DNA of 64,000 nucleotides, taken from NCBI GenBank assembly GCA_014338405.1, contig JTDE01000282.1:67932-131931 (forward strand), read 5' to 3'. The notes beneath the pieces are model-generated. The model was not told the DNA's origin, made no database searches, and saw nothing but the letters and a program-made list of their open reading frames with translations. A program made the position numbers and the translations under genes. The stretch is from Paragonimus skrjabini miyazakii. Taxonomy: Eukaryota > Platyhelminthes > Trematoda > Plagiorchiida > Troglotrematidae. Positions 38,357 to 50,505 of the stretch are shown here, piece by piece; within the stretch, counting starts at the first letter, position 1, and the number at the start of each line of letters is the position of its first letter.

Positions 38357-38615
38357 CATTCGCTTGTGAGTATTGCTCAGGAAGCCCGATCGTCTTAAAA
38401 TGAGACAGAGTAACTGTCCTGTTAATTCCAATCGATGACAGCATGACTAGGATTTCTCTCCAAGTTGAAATCATAAATCAATTAGTTTATTATATCTATG
38501 ATTTCAACTTAGAGATAAGCCCCAGTCGAGCTGTCACCGAGTTGAATTAACAAGATAGTTATTGTATCTTGTTACGAGATGATCGGGCAACCAGAGCATC
38601 ACTCACATGCGAATG
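38357..38615. mobile_element. 259-bp hairpin (MITE-like) element
   Basis: The two halves are reverse complements over nearly their full length around a centre near 38486. The left arm begins CATTCGCTTGTGAG and the right arm ends CTCACATGCGAATG. The arms meet at AGTTGAAATCAT...ATGATTTCAACT with a loop of about 20 nt. Arm identity is roughly 75-80%, so the hairpin is old. There is no coding capacity and no clear target duplication. Single-arm relatives occur at 41337-41420 and 50232-50310. Confidence 0.75.
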
Positions 38616-41336
38616 CAGCTGTGCTGCAGTCGATTTTCAATGACCTGCTTTGAATTAAAACATGTCTTCAGGTGAATTCTCCATAAGTTACTACATTTTC
38701 ACGTGTGGTTTACCTCAGGTGACGTCTATTGTAATTTTTGACTAACAAGGGATAAAAACATTAAATATAATTGGAACACTACAATTTTCCCGATTTGCCA
38801 AATCTTTTATAGTTTTAATAGTAAGCCAGTTATGTAGTTCGAAATAGTCGTTAAATTTACATATTTTACTACAATTTTCTCATGTTTTGTACTCGATCAA
38901 AACAACTTAATCATTCACATGCCTTTAAGCTATCAATAACAGCTTAATTGGTGTAACATGTACATGAAGCACTGATGTAAATAAAAAAATAATTGGATCA
39001 AAACAAGTTATGTGTTTCATTTAAATTAATTAGCTGTGATTTAAAAAATATTAGCTGAAAAGTTCCCATCCGGAACATTATCAGTATAATTTCAAAAATG
39101 TTGTTGACTACTCTTCATGTTTGCTGGCAACCTACACGCTTTTGTCCTCTCAAACATTTTGTTGAAATTTAAATTGTACTGAACTCATTTCCTAAGCAAA
39201 AACCCGATCACTTCCAAGCTAAGTAACTGAAATGAGAGTGGTTCTTATACGGAGCAAAAATAGATGTGGCTCAGTGATCAGCGAAATGTCGTACCTCAGT
39301 GTTTGTTAATACATATAAATAATCTTTAAATTCAATAGTCAGAATGCAAAGATCAAGGATTCGGTATCCCGTATGATTGTATCCACGTAACTTAGAAAGT
39401 TGGTGTTATGAACAGGACATCAGGTTATCCGCAAGTTTGTAAGTATCAGCGATAAATGTTCCACAATCGCAAAGAAAACGTTTTCAGATGAAACAGTTTG
39501 TATAATCAGGGCATACGGCTACATATTACTAGGCTGTAACGATATCCACAGAGTAGGAAACATTTAAGGACATGACACATATGTACATAGAGATAGGGCT
39601 TGTCAACAGTTGTTCATTGTTTTAAAGACTTCATTGAACTGGAAGTCACCAATTTTATCATATTTGTTACAATCTTGGAAACTTATGTAGGTCACTTTCT
39701 ACTGGCCACTATGATAACGTAGAATGAGGCACAATTTTGACAAAAATGTAATGTGTACAATGTCAATTCAAACTGGAAACGTTACAGCAACTTTTTGAGC
39801 GACTTCTTTTTAAACATACGCCTAAGGTCACAAAAAGCGTCTTCGGATCGCAAATCAGCTTAACAGAACACAAATGTTAATTAGCAAGGATGCACATTTG
39901 ATTCGTATCTGCCCTATTATTTACGGAAGAACACAAGAACAAGGTGAACATTCGCTAAGAGTAAGCTGCGGAGTAACGTTGGGTCTGTGTACGCAGTTCT
40001 AAAATAAAACAGTTATCTATTTTCTTTTACAAAGTACGTGAATTACAACGGTAGAGAAGAAGTTATCAACTAACAAACGTCTCAACAGTCGTCGTTCAAG
40101 GGCAGTGCTCTTAACAGACGATAAAAGCAACAGCCGGTCACGAATATTTTGCAGACTTAGTCTATTGCTTACCTCCACTTAACTCCCCGCACGCAACGAA
40201 ACTGCTTGTGTAGCTAATCAAGAAAAACCACACTGACCAAGTCACAGTCCATGAGTTTCAGCATTTTTCATACTGATACATTGAGTGTAATATAGAAAAT
40301 GTTAACTGACCGCCGAAAGTACAGAAAATAATGGGAATTTAACTGGTCTCTCCAACAGCACCATTTTCCACCTGGCCGAAATTGATTCTCATCCAAGTAA
40401 CTACTAATGCAATCTCACAAAGCGGATACGATCTACACATTCATTATCATATTTTAGGCCGTAAAGAAAGATACTAATTTTTACGGGCAATAGAAACAAC
40501 ATGCATTAGCTTGTCATGTTTGGTCATAACTGGCTTGTTTTGTAGGGAAGTAATCAGAGTACTTGATGAAATTCGCAGGAACACGTCCGAACATTTGTAC
40601 GCCAATTATTTTGACCAGCCAGGTAGAGATCAGTGCTAGACATTTTGGAAAAGTAGGTTTTATATACACTTAATTCGACGTTGAGTTACGGCAAAATCGT
40701 AAGATGAAGTCATTTTGATATTTTCACGCCTTTAGAAAATCAAATTTTAAACAACGCAACCTTAGCTGACATCGTACAATTAGAGGTGGGCCACTTGCGT
40801 AAAATTGGGCATCTTTAAACAATACATATTTCAAGCTAACCATGGTCTCAAAAGCTTATCGTCGTAAGACTGGGGTTTAAACGTTGTCAAAGTAACTGAT
40901 CTCCAGATATCTGCTGAAAACAGTATAAGAGTGAGAGTCCAGTAATTGTATGAAGCAATTCTCCCAGTGCATATTCTGCACTTTTGATGAAAAGTGGTGA
41001 ACTCACCTGTTTCTGTGTCAAAAATGCTCTTTGGAAAATTTTCAATTTACTTCGGTAAACTTTTGTCACGGCTATTAAAACCAGACCACAAACGCTGTAA
41101 CGGGTAAATTGCACAATAAACACCAACCGCTAATTGTAGTCTATTTTGAGTGAAGGTCATCCTTTACGAGTGATCACAGATGACACATCTAAAGACAACG
41201 TAAAAGGCTTCCGTTTCAAGTTGAAGATCACTCACATTTGATCGCAGTCTTTGCATTCAACTAGATTTTCCAGTCAGCTCGAGAACCATTAGACTCTATT
41301 TTTGCTCTTGCTGGAACGCTGAACGCTTATTTACAA
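38616..41336. other. No gene seen
   Basis: AT-rich sequence without a recognisable exon, repeat or RNA gene. Confidence 0.4.
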
Positions 41337-41420
41337 TCACCTGTGAGTATTGATCAGGTTGATCGATCTTATCGATAAAAGTCACAGTGACTGTTCTGAT
41401 AACTCTAATCAATAGATTGC
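41337..41420 (+). repeat. Single arm of the hairpin element family
   Basis: Aligns with the left arm at 38361-38445: GTGAGTATTGNTCAGG is shared, followed by GATCG, AGTNACTGT and the AATCNAT segment. The matching opposite arm is absent here. Confidence 0.6.
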
Positions 41421-41585
41421 AAATTTGACTCTTGAAACAGGTTGTAGTCTTCGATCCCATTGAGCCTGCAAAGCGATATTTTAGTGTGTTTTTGTACAGC
41501 TAAAGATTTGGTTAGGGTATCGTTACATTACTAATTAGTAGCTTGATAAATTTAATATTTTGGAGATTCTATTGCGAAAAATCAG

Positions 41586-41985
41586 AGTTTTTGTTGGATT
41601 CGAACCGGCGAGAGAATTAACACACTGAAGTGCGAGGCACACACTCTGTCAATCGAACTACGAAGCCACGCTTGCAGCTCGGAGGATTAACATTTGAACT
41701 CTGTTACTAGTATCTCGTAAGGAGTCCACCAAATGATCTAGGGGAGAGAGTATCCCGGCAAGAGTTCTCAAGCATTTCACACTGGCATTCGCCAACACCA
41801 CTGCTGAGCGGTGAAGCTGTATTACTAATGAATGGTCTGGTAGAGTTGACGGTAAAGTCCAGATGTAAAACTTCCAAACTCCCGGTGTGGCTTCGTAGTT
41901 TAGATAGTACAGAGTTTGCTGCTTCTGGGCATGTTGTTTCTGTGGATTGTTCAAATCCAGTCGAAGTTTTGATTTGTCAAAGTTC
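41586..41985. repeat. Head-to-head tRNA-like pair (locus 3)
   Basis: The minus-strand unit spans about 41586-41670 (B-box reverse complement TTGGATTCGAACC; acceptor side ACGAAGCCACG), followed by its leader in reverse (GAGTCCACCAAATGATCTA). After a spacer, a plus-strand unit follows at about 41889-41969 (TGGCTTCGTAGTTTAGATAG ... TGTTCAAATCC). Both belong to the 211-291 family, in the same inverted arrangement as locus 1 but more diverged. Confidence 0.75.
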
Positions 41986-44240
41986 ATTCGCTCCCTGTTT
42001 GGTAAATATGCTCTTACAAGGGCAGCACTCAGGTCTAGTGATTCTTTTTAAAAGAGGCTGTATGAAAATTCTATCTGAATGCAAGGGCTATAATGAAAAT
42101 TAGTGATGTTCAACTTGAAATTAATCAAATTCCCGACTACCCATAAACAATTTGCCACCGTAGTAAGTTTATTTCACATCGCGACTAAAGCACGTGACTA
42201 AAAATTGAATTTATTTTGCAACAAGAGCAAAAGGCATATTGTCAAACTTATGTTCTTTTAAATCTCCACTAGTTGGTATGGTACCTACTGGTTGTATTCC
42301 TTTCCGGTTTTATGCCGCAGTCAAGTGATCTTATAAGTTGTAGGGCAAGAATATAAGTTTTTAATTTAAGCAACACACTTTTTGAAACGATTATTTCAAA
42401 TGCTCAGTTGTATTTTTTATGCGTATCATTTTTTGATACTGAATAAGATTTCAAAACTGATGTGTTTCGTGAAAATAAGTATAAAAATGTATGTACCAAA
42501 AGCAAAGCGATTTATAACAAATTCAACTGACTTTAGACACCAATGCAATACGGAGCTTTCATATCAGACATCAAGATTAATGTAAAACTTTCAGGAAGGG
42601 ACATTATGTTCAGCGCATGTAATGCATCCATAAACAGACAGATCTTAAGACAACTAATCTGTAGGTCTGTTTTTGTGTGTCAACTACTGTAGAGATATGA
42701 TTTGTGCAAAAACTGATTAATGTTTTGATTTTACCCAATGATCGTGTGAAGTTTAATCCTTTAACAAACAGATGTTATTTTGATCAACATTAATAACAAT
42801 GATTACTACTTTAATCCTATAATTTTTTTGGTAGCCACAATAAACAAGTATTTCACGTTCATTTAACGCTTCAATTTTGTGTTTGCTTAAATGGTTGGAT
42901 TGAGAGTCGAAAATCTTTTTTCTTAAAAAAATGTCACTATACAAAATTAAAGTAGCCATCGGTTTGTTTAAGTAAGACAGCTTGGTTTGTAAACTGGAAA
43001 ACGCGTTCATTTTTTGGAGATTAGTCGGTTAGACAATTTTAGCAAAGGGACTTTTCTTGAATATTTCACAAAAACTTTTCGTTTTAATGATGTGGTATTG
43101 AGTGGTATTCAGTTCTCTATTTCCATATAATAAACGTTGTTAAATTTACCTTTTCCGGACAGGGTAGCTCCTGTTTTTAAAGCGAAATTTCACGTTCATT
43201 TCCGTGAAAGGGCGCAGAACACTAGATTCGAGAACTTGCTTTAACCTTCCGACTTATTTCGTTCACAACATTAATTGTGGCTCGTAGAGACTCAGCATAA
43301 TTTACAAGCGGTAACAGTCTGAACAAAGTCGCCAGTTTCGCTGGACTCGACAGGTAACTGTTAAACGTCCATGAAAATGAGTCTCAGTTTAGAGATACAA
43401 GAAAACGGAGGATAGAAGTGACTCTGTTAAACTCACATGCCTAAATTCAAATGTTATAAGTAGAAGCCCCAGAGGCAATTTTCAGATAAGTAACAGAACT
43501 GTAACTGACGACGTTGTCCATCTTATAACGGACAGCATGTGAAAGACTAATGAACTACCGAGGGTTGTGTCATTCTTACTAAAAGTTGATCGATTTCTTT
43601 AAAATTAATAAAATGCTAATTGAATCGCCATTCAGAAACAGATCCTCAAATTCCTCAAACCTTGATATTATGGGATTTCGGTCGACAGATATAAACACCG
43701 TGCATCCGAAATCAAAAGAATAAAACTAATTTGTAGATCTGTAAACGAAATTTATTGGTTTAAATCCGTAAACTCAGTGCCGGTCAGCCTACCATAAGAA
43801 ATGTTGATTAGTCGACAATAAGATTACATAGGGTTTTATTCTATGCAGTCCAATTTTCCGAAAAGTCTGTTCTTCCGATATACTAGTCACTTTATAAATA
43901 CCATGTTAACTATTGAAATTAACTGCCTACTCGAAATGTCCACCATCTCTTGCAGCTAGGATTTTCGAAGTCTAAATTTCACAATGCTCCATAATCGATA
44001 TCAACCATTGATGATCTACATGCCGTTCACGTCATGATTGGGGTTTGCGGCATGCGATATATGAATTTGTCTGCTGTGAACACACTGACAACTTTAACTG
44101 GCAACTTTTCGCTAACCATTTACACTCGTGTTAGTTACTTCTAATTTACTACCACAACATCTATTCGCGTTCAAAGCAGAACGCGGACGTTCAAAGTAGT
44201 CTGAACCCCGTGGTTCCGCTCCTCTCACTTGAGCTACCAG
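41986..44240. other. No gene seen
   Basis: Very AT-rich stretch with short frames only. Confidence 0.4.
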
Positions 44241-44406
44241 TGTGATGCACGGAAAGGGTATTTCTCCTCAATTTCATTTGAATACCCATCAAAAATGGGT
44301 AATCTGCTTGGTCAAATCTTTGCAGATGGAAACAGTTATGACATTCTCGTCCGACAAACACAATTAACATCAGCAACTGATACAGAGATGTTCGTAGGAT
44401 CTCACT
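44241..44406 (+). CDS. Candidate exon, unknown product
   Basis: Acceptor CTCCTCTCACTTGAGCTACCAG, then 55 open codons entering in phase 0 and leaving in phase 1 at CACT|GTAAAG. The translation (CDARKGYFSSISFEYP, NLLGQIFADGNSYDILVRQT) looks protein-like. Entry in phase 0 would match the alternative donor TAC|GTAAGT of the 35190 exon. It could then be an ectodomain exon before the membrane exon. Support is from the sequence pattern only. Confidence 0.38.
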
Positions 44407-45778
44407 GTAAAGCCTTGTACTAGGACAAACCAGGAAACAACCTTAAATTTTCAAACGGTTAACACTTGTGACACCCTGGATCACATTCATCCTATATTGA
44501 AACAAAATTATAACTTCAAAAGTTTGCATTCATTTGTCTCGAGTATAATTCTGATGTACCCAACATTAAAAGTTTATTGGAACTTTTAACGTTTTGAGGT
44601 CTATTATCGTTTGATGCGATCCGCCTTAGCTCTCGTTTTCGAGACAATGTTAATTGATCAAACTTGTGCGCGTTCATGATGAAACTGTTCAGTGTTTTAC
44701 GCCCTGTCAAATAGCGTAACGTTTACCAAGTTGAAACTATAGTTTGATGGAAAGATCTCTTTCGCTTTTTTGACCTAGTGTTCAGCGTAAGTCCATTGTG
44801 AGAATGAAACCGGTTATTCTTCTTTTAGGTCAACCGTGTATTAAAATGGGAGTACAGTTGTCTAAAGTATCAATAGTTTTAAATCAACGTTTCCCCGATG
44901 CAATCTGCACGCAAAAAATGTGAACCATTAACCCCTGTCACCAAGTTCACAAAGAAGAGCAAGAGGATATATACTGTGAGTTACAAGCATTCGGTTTATT
45001 CACAACACTCACTCACGTGAATCAATAAATTATGTGGATTCAGTGCTTCGAAAACGACCATGGACGTAAAAACGTCACATAACAATATGGCAGCTTGGGG
45101 TTAACAGTCTAATCTCACTGTAGAGAAATTGACTGTTTCATAAACTTCTACCGGAATAATCCCAATTAATATTGCTTCAGAAATACCAATTATTTTTGGA
45201 TTGCGATTGCGTAATAACACAATAAACGACGTAACAGAATTATTCACACGACATGTTGCAGTTAGAGGATTCGCGATCCAAGCCAAATTTCCGCTCGGAT
45301 AACGAGGGGCTTATCTGGGCTACACTAGTCATTTGGGAATATACTCTCTTCTGTTCTTTTAATGCCTGTCTTAGTACAGCTGCAAGTAAACTGTTGGGTG
45401 GCGTACACGACATAATCTTATGAGAATGAACGGTTGTGGTAGTGAAGTGTAATCTTTTTGGGGAAAAAGTAACAGAAAATTCCGTAACCGGAGATGTGCG
45501 GTCATTAGTAGACTTTACCTTTTGACACATCACTGTTATGTAAGAAAGACCGATACAGATCGTTTTCATGGGCATTGATTATGTTTGAGAACTAGCCACT
45601 GGCTATTTGCAATGAAGTTCAAGAAGTAAATCGGTTACCGGTTTGCAAACAGGGCACTTCTCAAGATCTCCTTTTGAAGCTTGATGCTATCATTCCTGCC
45701 ACAGTTCCTCGTTCAGTGTTGGAGCTTTCACCTTAAACTAGACTGAAAGCTATAATTGCAGATGAGGAGAGTTGCAAG

Positions 45779-45954
45779 TATTGTCCGCTACATATGACCT
45801 CTCGACAAGCCCACCGGTTAAATGTAACATCTGCTTGCCTAGAACACTTACAGAAATCAGTTTGCTAGATGAAAGTGGTAATATTTTGAAATGGTTGAGA
45901 AAGTTGCTCAATCACAAACCGACTACCTCAAAAAACTTTAGAAAAACCCCAGAG
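45779..45954 (+). CDS. Candidate exon, unknown product
   Basis: Ends at an excellent donor, CCCAGAG|GTAAGTAA (phase 0). The frame contains PPVKCNICLPRTLTEISLLD and is open from 45766. The most obvious acceptor (ATTGCAG at 45761) would admit an in-frame stop, so the start is uncertain; 45779 is the first site that keeps phase 1 open after the 44241 exon. Confidence 0.28.
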
Positions 45955-46543
45955 GTAAGTAACCAATTTATTTTTCATGTACTTAGAAAAACAGCAACCA
46001 GAGACCTTCGCATATGACTTGATGTCACATAGTTAACATGCCCGATTCAATAATGCTGTGACAGAATCATAACTCGGACGACTTTGTGGACAATTGACGA
46101 AGCCAATGTTAACGAGATGTGATGTTTCAAGCCGGTCCAAAGTTTTTATTCTACGTTGAATTCCAATTTTGAATGATTACTCTCCGTTTACATTCGTTAT
46201 TATCGACATCGGTGGATCAACTAATGGGAAGCAAGACCAATATCACCACAATTCACCGAGATTATGTTGTCAGGATTGTACTGATTACAGACAGAAGAAT
46301 GCAAAAACAGAGGATACACATGCTATTATTTAACCGTACAGAATACAGACCAAATTCTATCTATGACACTGGGAATGAACTGTAAACGAAGTTTCCCGAA
46401 CAAATACAGGTTTTTCTTGTAATTAATTTGAATGAAGAAGCGATCAAAAATTGTTATAATCCAGAGACACAAAAGCATCACAAATATATGAGTTGCCCCA
46501 TACACATTACAACATTACTTAAACTCATTTTTACCACTGTTAG

Positions 46544-46613
46544 GTCAACGTAACATATCAAATGTTTGACGTTAGAGATAAAATTGATCGAGATATCTGT
46601 AACTATCCTTGCA
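46544..46613 (+). CDS. Candidate short exon, unknown product
   Basis: A strong acceptor (ACTCATTTTTACCACTGTTAG) is followed by a phase-0 frame VNVTYQMFDVRDKIDRDICN and then YPC, closed by a possible donor TGCA|GTAAAT (phase 1). The NVT sequon and two cysteines fit an extracellular part. Its phase fits the donor at 45954. The exon is short, so chance cannot be excluded. Confidence 0.3.
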
Positions 46614-48293
46614 GTAAATGACAGCCTTCCATCATCTTGTCTATTATTCAGCCAGAACATGTGGATAAGACGCTTGCTACAGTGGAAATTCATTCAGGGT
46701 TTATCAGGTTACCGTTCAGAGAGACTATCCTCCCATCTGTAAAATAGTTTCAGGGAAGTTGGTATTTCTCAAACATCCATCCGGTGCGTTAAGATGGCTG
46801 TTGTGATTTTTCATTTGAAACGGGATGTTTATTTCTAGGTAAAAAAGAAATGATTGGATTGGTGGCGTTCCTTATAACAGACCAATTTAGCCTGTGGGGA
46901 CTGGTACCTTTGCCCCACATGTCAAAAAAATGGTCACAGTCTCTGATTTTAAGTGTGTTAACTATTTAATCGTTATGTGAATGTCATATTAATGATAAGA
47001 AATAGTGAGGAAGAGGGGTAACGGTTTGCGTTGCACTTCTTCTGCCTGCACAGAAATATAAGTTTCGCATTAAAGTAACCAAGTAGCTTCTTATTGCAAA
47101 GTTTCCGGCTGCAGTGATCTCATAATATTAAGGACAGTTTACGGCAACTGGGCACAGACTTGTCAGGTGTTTACGCCTTAACAATTTTGTTACCGTTTGA
47201 TGTTAAATAAGGGCCATTAGGACACTGTGTTCTGCACCGCATAGGTTGTGTACACAAGATCGTATAACGCTTTACCTCAGAACAGTTTTAAGAATGCAAG
47301 TTACCTTTACAGTGTTATCAGAGTTTTATCGAACTAACTTGTTAATACTCTGTGTCTCTAAGCTGAAAGTATTTCTACAAATGCCAAGGAAAGTTGCTGA
47401 CACCACCGACATGCTCAACAAAGTGCAGAGTTGTGTATCAAACCCAATCTAATGTCTTGCCCTATCTACTACTCAGTTCCAAGAGCGTTCGGTTAAAAAG
47501 TCTTACCACTTTAAGTCAAGTTGGCCTCTATAAGCCATTTAAACATTGGGTGGCGGTTACCCACACTAGCATAACAATGAGAGAACTAAGTTACTGAATA
47601 ATAGCATACATTATGAAATGGTTGAAAGGCTTCACAAGCCAAAGTGCTACGTTTTTAGGAAATCTGGTCAATGGTGACAGAAAAAATCGTCCATCAAGCA
47701 CAACTCACTCAATACACATCAAGTGAACGCTACTGAAACATGTTGGATCGTTTAAACAGATAGCAGTACGCAGTTGCTACACACTTCAGAAGTTCATTCA
47801 AGACGATGGTTATAACCCCCTTGCATGCAAGATGGACTTATCACAATATTTAATGATAGCAGAATTTGTTGAAACAAGTGTACTTGTTTGTTTTCAATGT
47901 TTTTCTAACTGTTCATGTGATTTTACTCCATGATCTATTAATCAAAAATTTATTTCAAATAGTTAAACACAATTAAATGTAGCATGTTATTTTAAGGAAG
48001 AAACGGTGGAATATATAAACTTTCATTTAAAATGAATCAGGTTTGTGTGTTTGTATGTATATTGGAGTGGTTAGGTAGGAGTGTACTAATGTAACATTTT
48101 CAAGTTGCCGGTTTAGTTTCTTTCCTCAGTCTGTAGAGCACACGTCGCACAGATTGTATATAGTGCCTCTGGCTGATTCAAAACTATCCAATGTCCGAAA
48201 TTTCTGCAAGGGAACCGTTTTATAATTAAAATTCACCGTACCACCCACTTGTAACATAAGTAAACAATACGATTTCATGTTTTCTGTTTACAG

Positions 48294-48533
48294 CGCCGTT
48301 CACGTTGTTGTCTTTGTAATCGTATTACTTCTACTGACATATCGCATCCGTGAATGGTTGACACTGAAAAAACTATTCTCCAACAATAAATGGTATACAC
48401 CAGGTAGCTGTGGTGAACGGTCTAAACTTGAAAGACTTCCATCTAACTCGCTAAATGGGCAAACACCGTCCGACCACAAAGAAGAAACACACCGCGGCCC
48501 GTCTGTTATGTTATGTAACATGAATTCTATTCG
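48294..48533 (+). CDS. Membrane-spanning exon of an unidentified gene
   Basis: Excellent acceptor (ATGTTTTCTGTTTACAG) and donor (TTCG|GTGAGTG), both phase 2, with 80 open codons between. The translation begins AVHVVVFVIVLLLLTYRIRE, a hydrophobic segment of about 16 residues followed at once by Arg and Lys, which looks like a single transmembrane helix with a positive-inside stop-transfer. The rest (NKWYTPGSCGERSKLE and on) is polar and probably cytoplasmic. It splices in frame to 58211. I do not recognise the family. Confidence 0.62.
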
Positions 48534-50231
48534 GTGAGTGTTTTCTTGTATCTTTCTATCGGCAAGTGTCTCGTCAAAGTTTGTTTAAATTGGCTGTAAA
48601 TGTTTTTGAGCACGTACTTTGTAAAAACAAGGGTTCGTGTTACTCCGCTTGATGTGTGACTATCAATTATGCAATTAAATTGTCTCACACGGTAAAACAA
48701 AAGGTTTTAAAACTTGTAAGGTGAAACATCCTTAGGTATGTAGAGAAAAGGTAGTTATTTATTCACGCATATCTTTTCCCCTGTTGGCTAACGAACTAAT
48801 GTTAGTAGGTTTATGAGTTAGTAAATCATTTTGTTTGTGCACACATTACAACACGCCTTCCCGTACTGTGCAACTTGGACTAATTTCCAATTCAACTACA
48901 AAACTTGCTAATCAAAATTAGATTGTTATCAGAAAAAGCTCAGCTCGTTAATTATCCGAGATCATTTGATTACTCTCAAAGACTATTATAGCTTTGTTTT
49001 TATCTGTCAACTCACTTTAAACACGGAACAGTATGAAAGAACAAGAGAGCTAATTTACGGAAGCCTTTGTTTTGAGGTAACCGCCACTCCAGTATAGAAA
49101 AAGAAAGAAATATTGTAACCAGAAATCAAAAGACTGAAGGTTTTTCATAACAATTCAAACAGTCTGATTGAATGTCTTTTTCACTGACTTTTGAACAAAC
49201 AAAGGACAGAAAACATTCACTGAAAAGAGTGAGGAACATCTGAATGATGAATGGTTTTTTGTTGGAAAGTGTGTTTGATCGCGGGTACATTTGAAGTGTA
49301 ACGTTATATATGCGGAGAACAAATCAATAAAGCGCGAATGCTGCCCGTTCTAGTTCGATGGTTTCCACAGGAAAGTAAACTTTTGGCCATACTTTTTCTG
49401 TGTACGTTTCCTCCTGGTGTCTTGGTACAAAAAATTGCGATATGTTCTAGCGTGTTCTGCAACTGGTTTAATCAAGTCCAAACACAGATGACATGAATGC
49501 TTATTCCTCAACTAACTTCTGCTCTTTTAAGACGATGAAATCTTAGCATTGATTGTTATCTTGAAGCAGCTCGTCATCATCAAATTTGACAACAAATAAC
49601 CACCTGTTTGTGACTCAATCTAACCGTGCAGTCAGCTAATCTAAACTAGTTAGACTCTCGGTCCCTCGCTGATATTCGTTTTCTGTTATTTTTCAAAATT
49701 GCTGATGCAGAAGTTCATCAGTGTCTGCCTGACAATAAATGTACAGATATTCAAACATACAAAACTCTGTACATGCTTGAGAGGTGTGTCATTTCAGAAA
49801 CAGCAGGCAGTGCACACCATCTGCTTAACACTCGAGATCAAATTACATCACATTTATAAGCAAACCGATAGAAAAAAATGAGTGAAGTCGTCCTCTCCTA
49901 CAAAAACAAGTGAGTAATTTGATGGGTGCATTTTTTAAAACAGCGAAATATATTGAAATCCTGTCCACAAATCTCCGGTAAACTCGTTATAGATCGATGA
50001 AATTTGATTCCAGACTTATGGGCTGAGAGTTGAGCGTACGGAACGTAAAGCTTTAAGTCGTTTCAACAGATGCAGCTTTGAACTACGCAATACAGTATTA
50101 AAGTCATGGGATAGAGGAATGATATGTTTTTTACTAAGTAGAAAACTACTCAATGGAAACCTGAAATACAGTTTAATATGTTTACCGAAATCTGACATTT
50201 CAACCTTATTGGGAAGCTCTGCTCGCTAGGC

Positions 50232-50310
50232 TATCGATTGGAGATAACAGTTAATAAAGGCGCCTCCAATCCGGAAAACCAGGCAACCTGAGCGTTACTC
50301 ATAAGCAAAA
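50232..50310 (-). repeat. Single arm of the hairpin element family
   Basis: Reverse complement resembles the 38361-38445 arm: GAGTAACGCTCAGG, then GCCTGGTT, AACTGTTATCTCCAATCG at matching positions. Diverged and without an opposite arm. Confidence 0.5.
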
Positions 50311-50389
50311 GTGATTAAGCTTCCGGTTGTGATAATTCGGTCATGTCTATTATGTGATCACTGACCCAGTGATAAACACATTTGCTTCA

Positions 50390-50505
50390 CGAAAGTGTGG
50401 TCGTCAGTATACAATACTCGCTAAGTCTGACGAGAGCAAAACTTGAGTCTAGCGCTTCTTTTAAAAACGGTTTGGCTGGAAAGTCTGTGTGTATCCAAAT
50501 ATGTG
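50390..50505 (+). repeat. Possible tRNA-like repeat, third family
   Basis: Aligns with 16905-17035. The shared part includes ACTTGAGTCTAGCGCTTC (B-box region) and GGCTGGAAAGTCTGTGTG. Low similarity. Confidence 0.35.

Noticed and set aside
45240..45575. 111-codon minus frame ending SSNCNMSCE
   Set aside because: No clear acceptor in frame, no AATAAA after the stop, and length compatible with chance.
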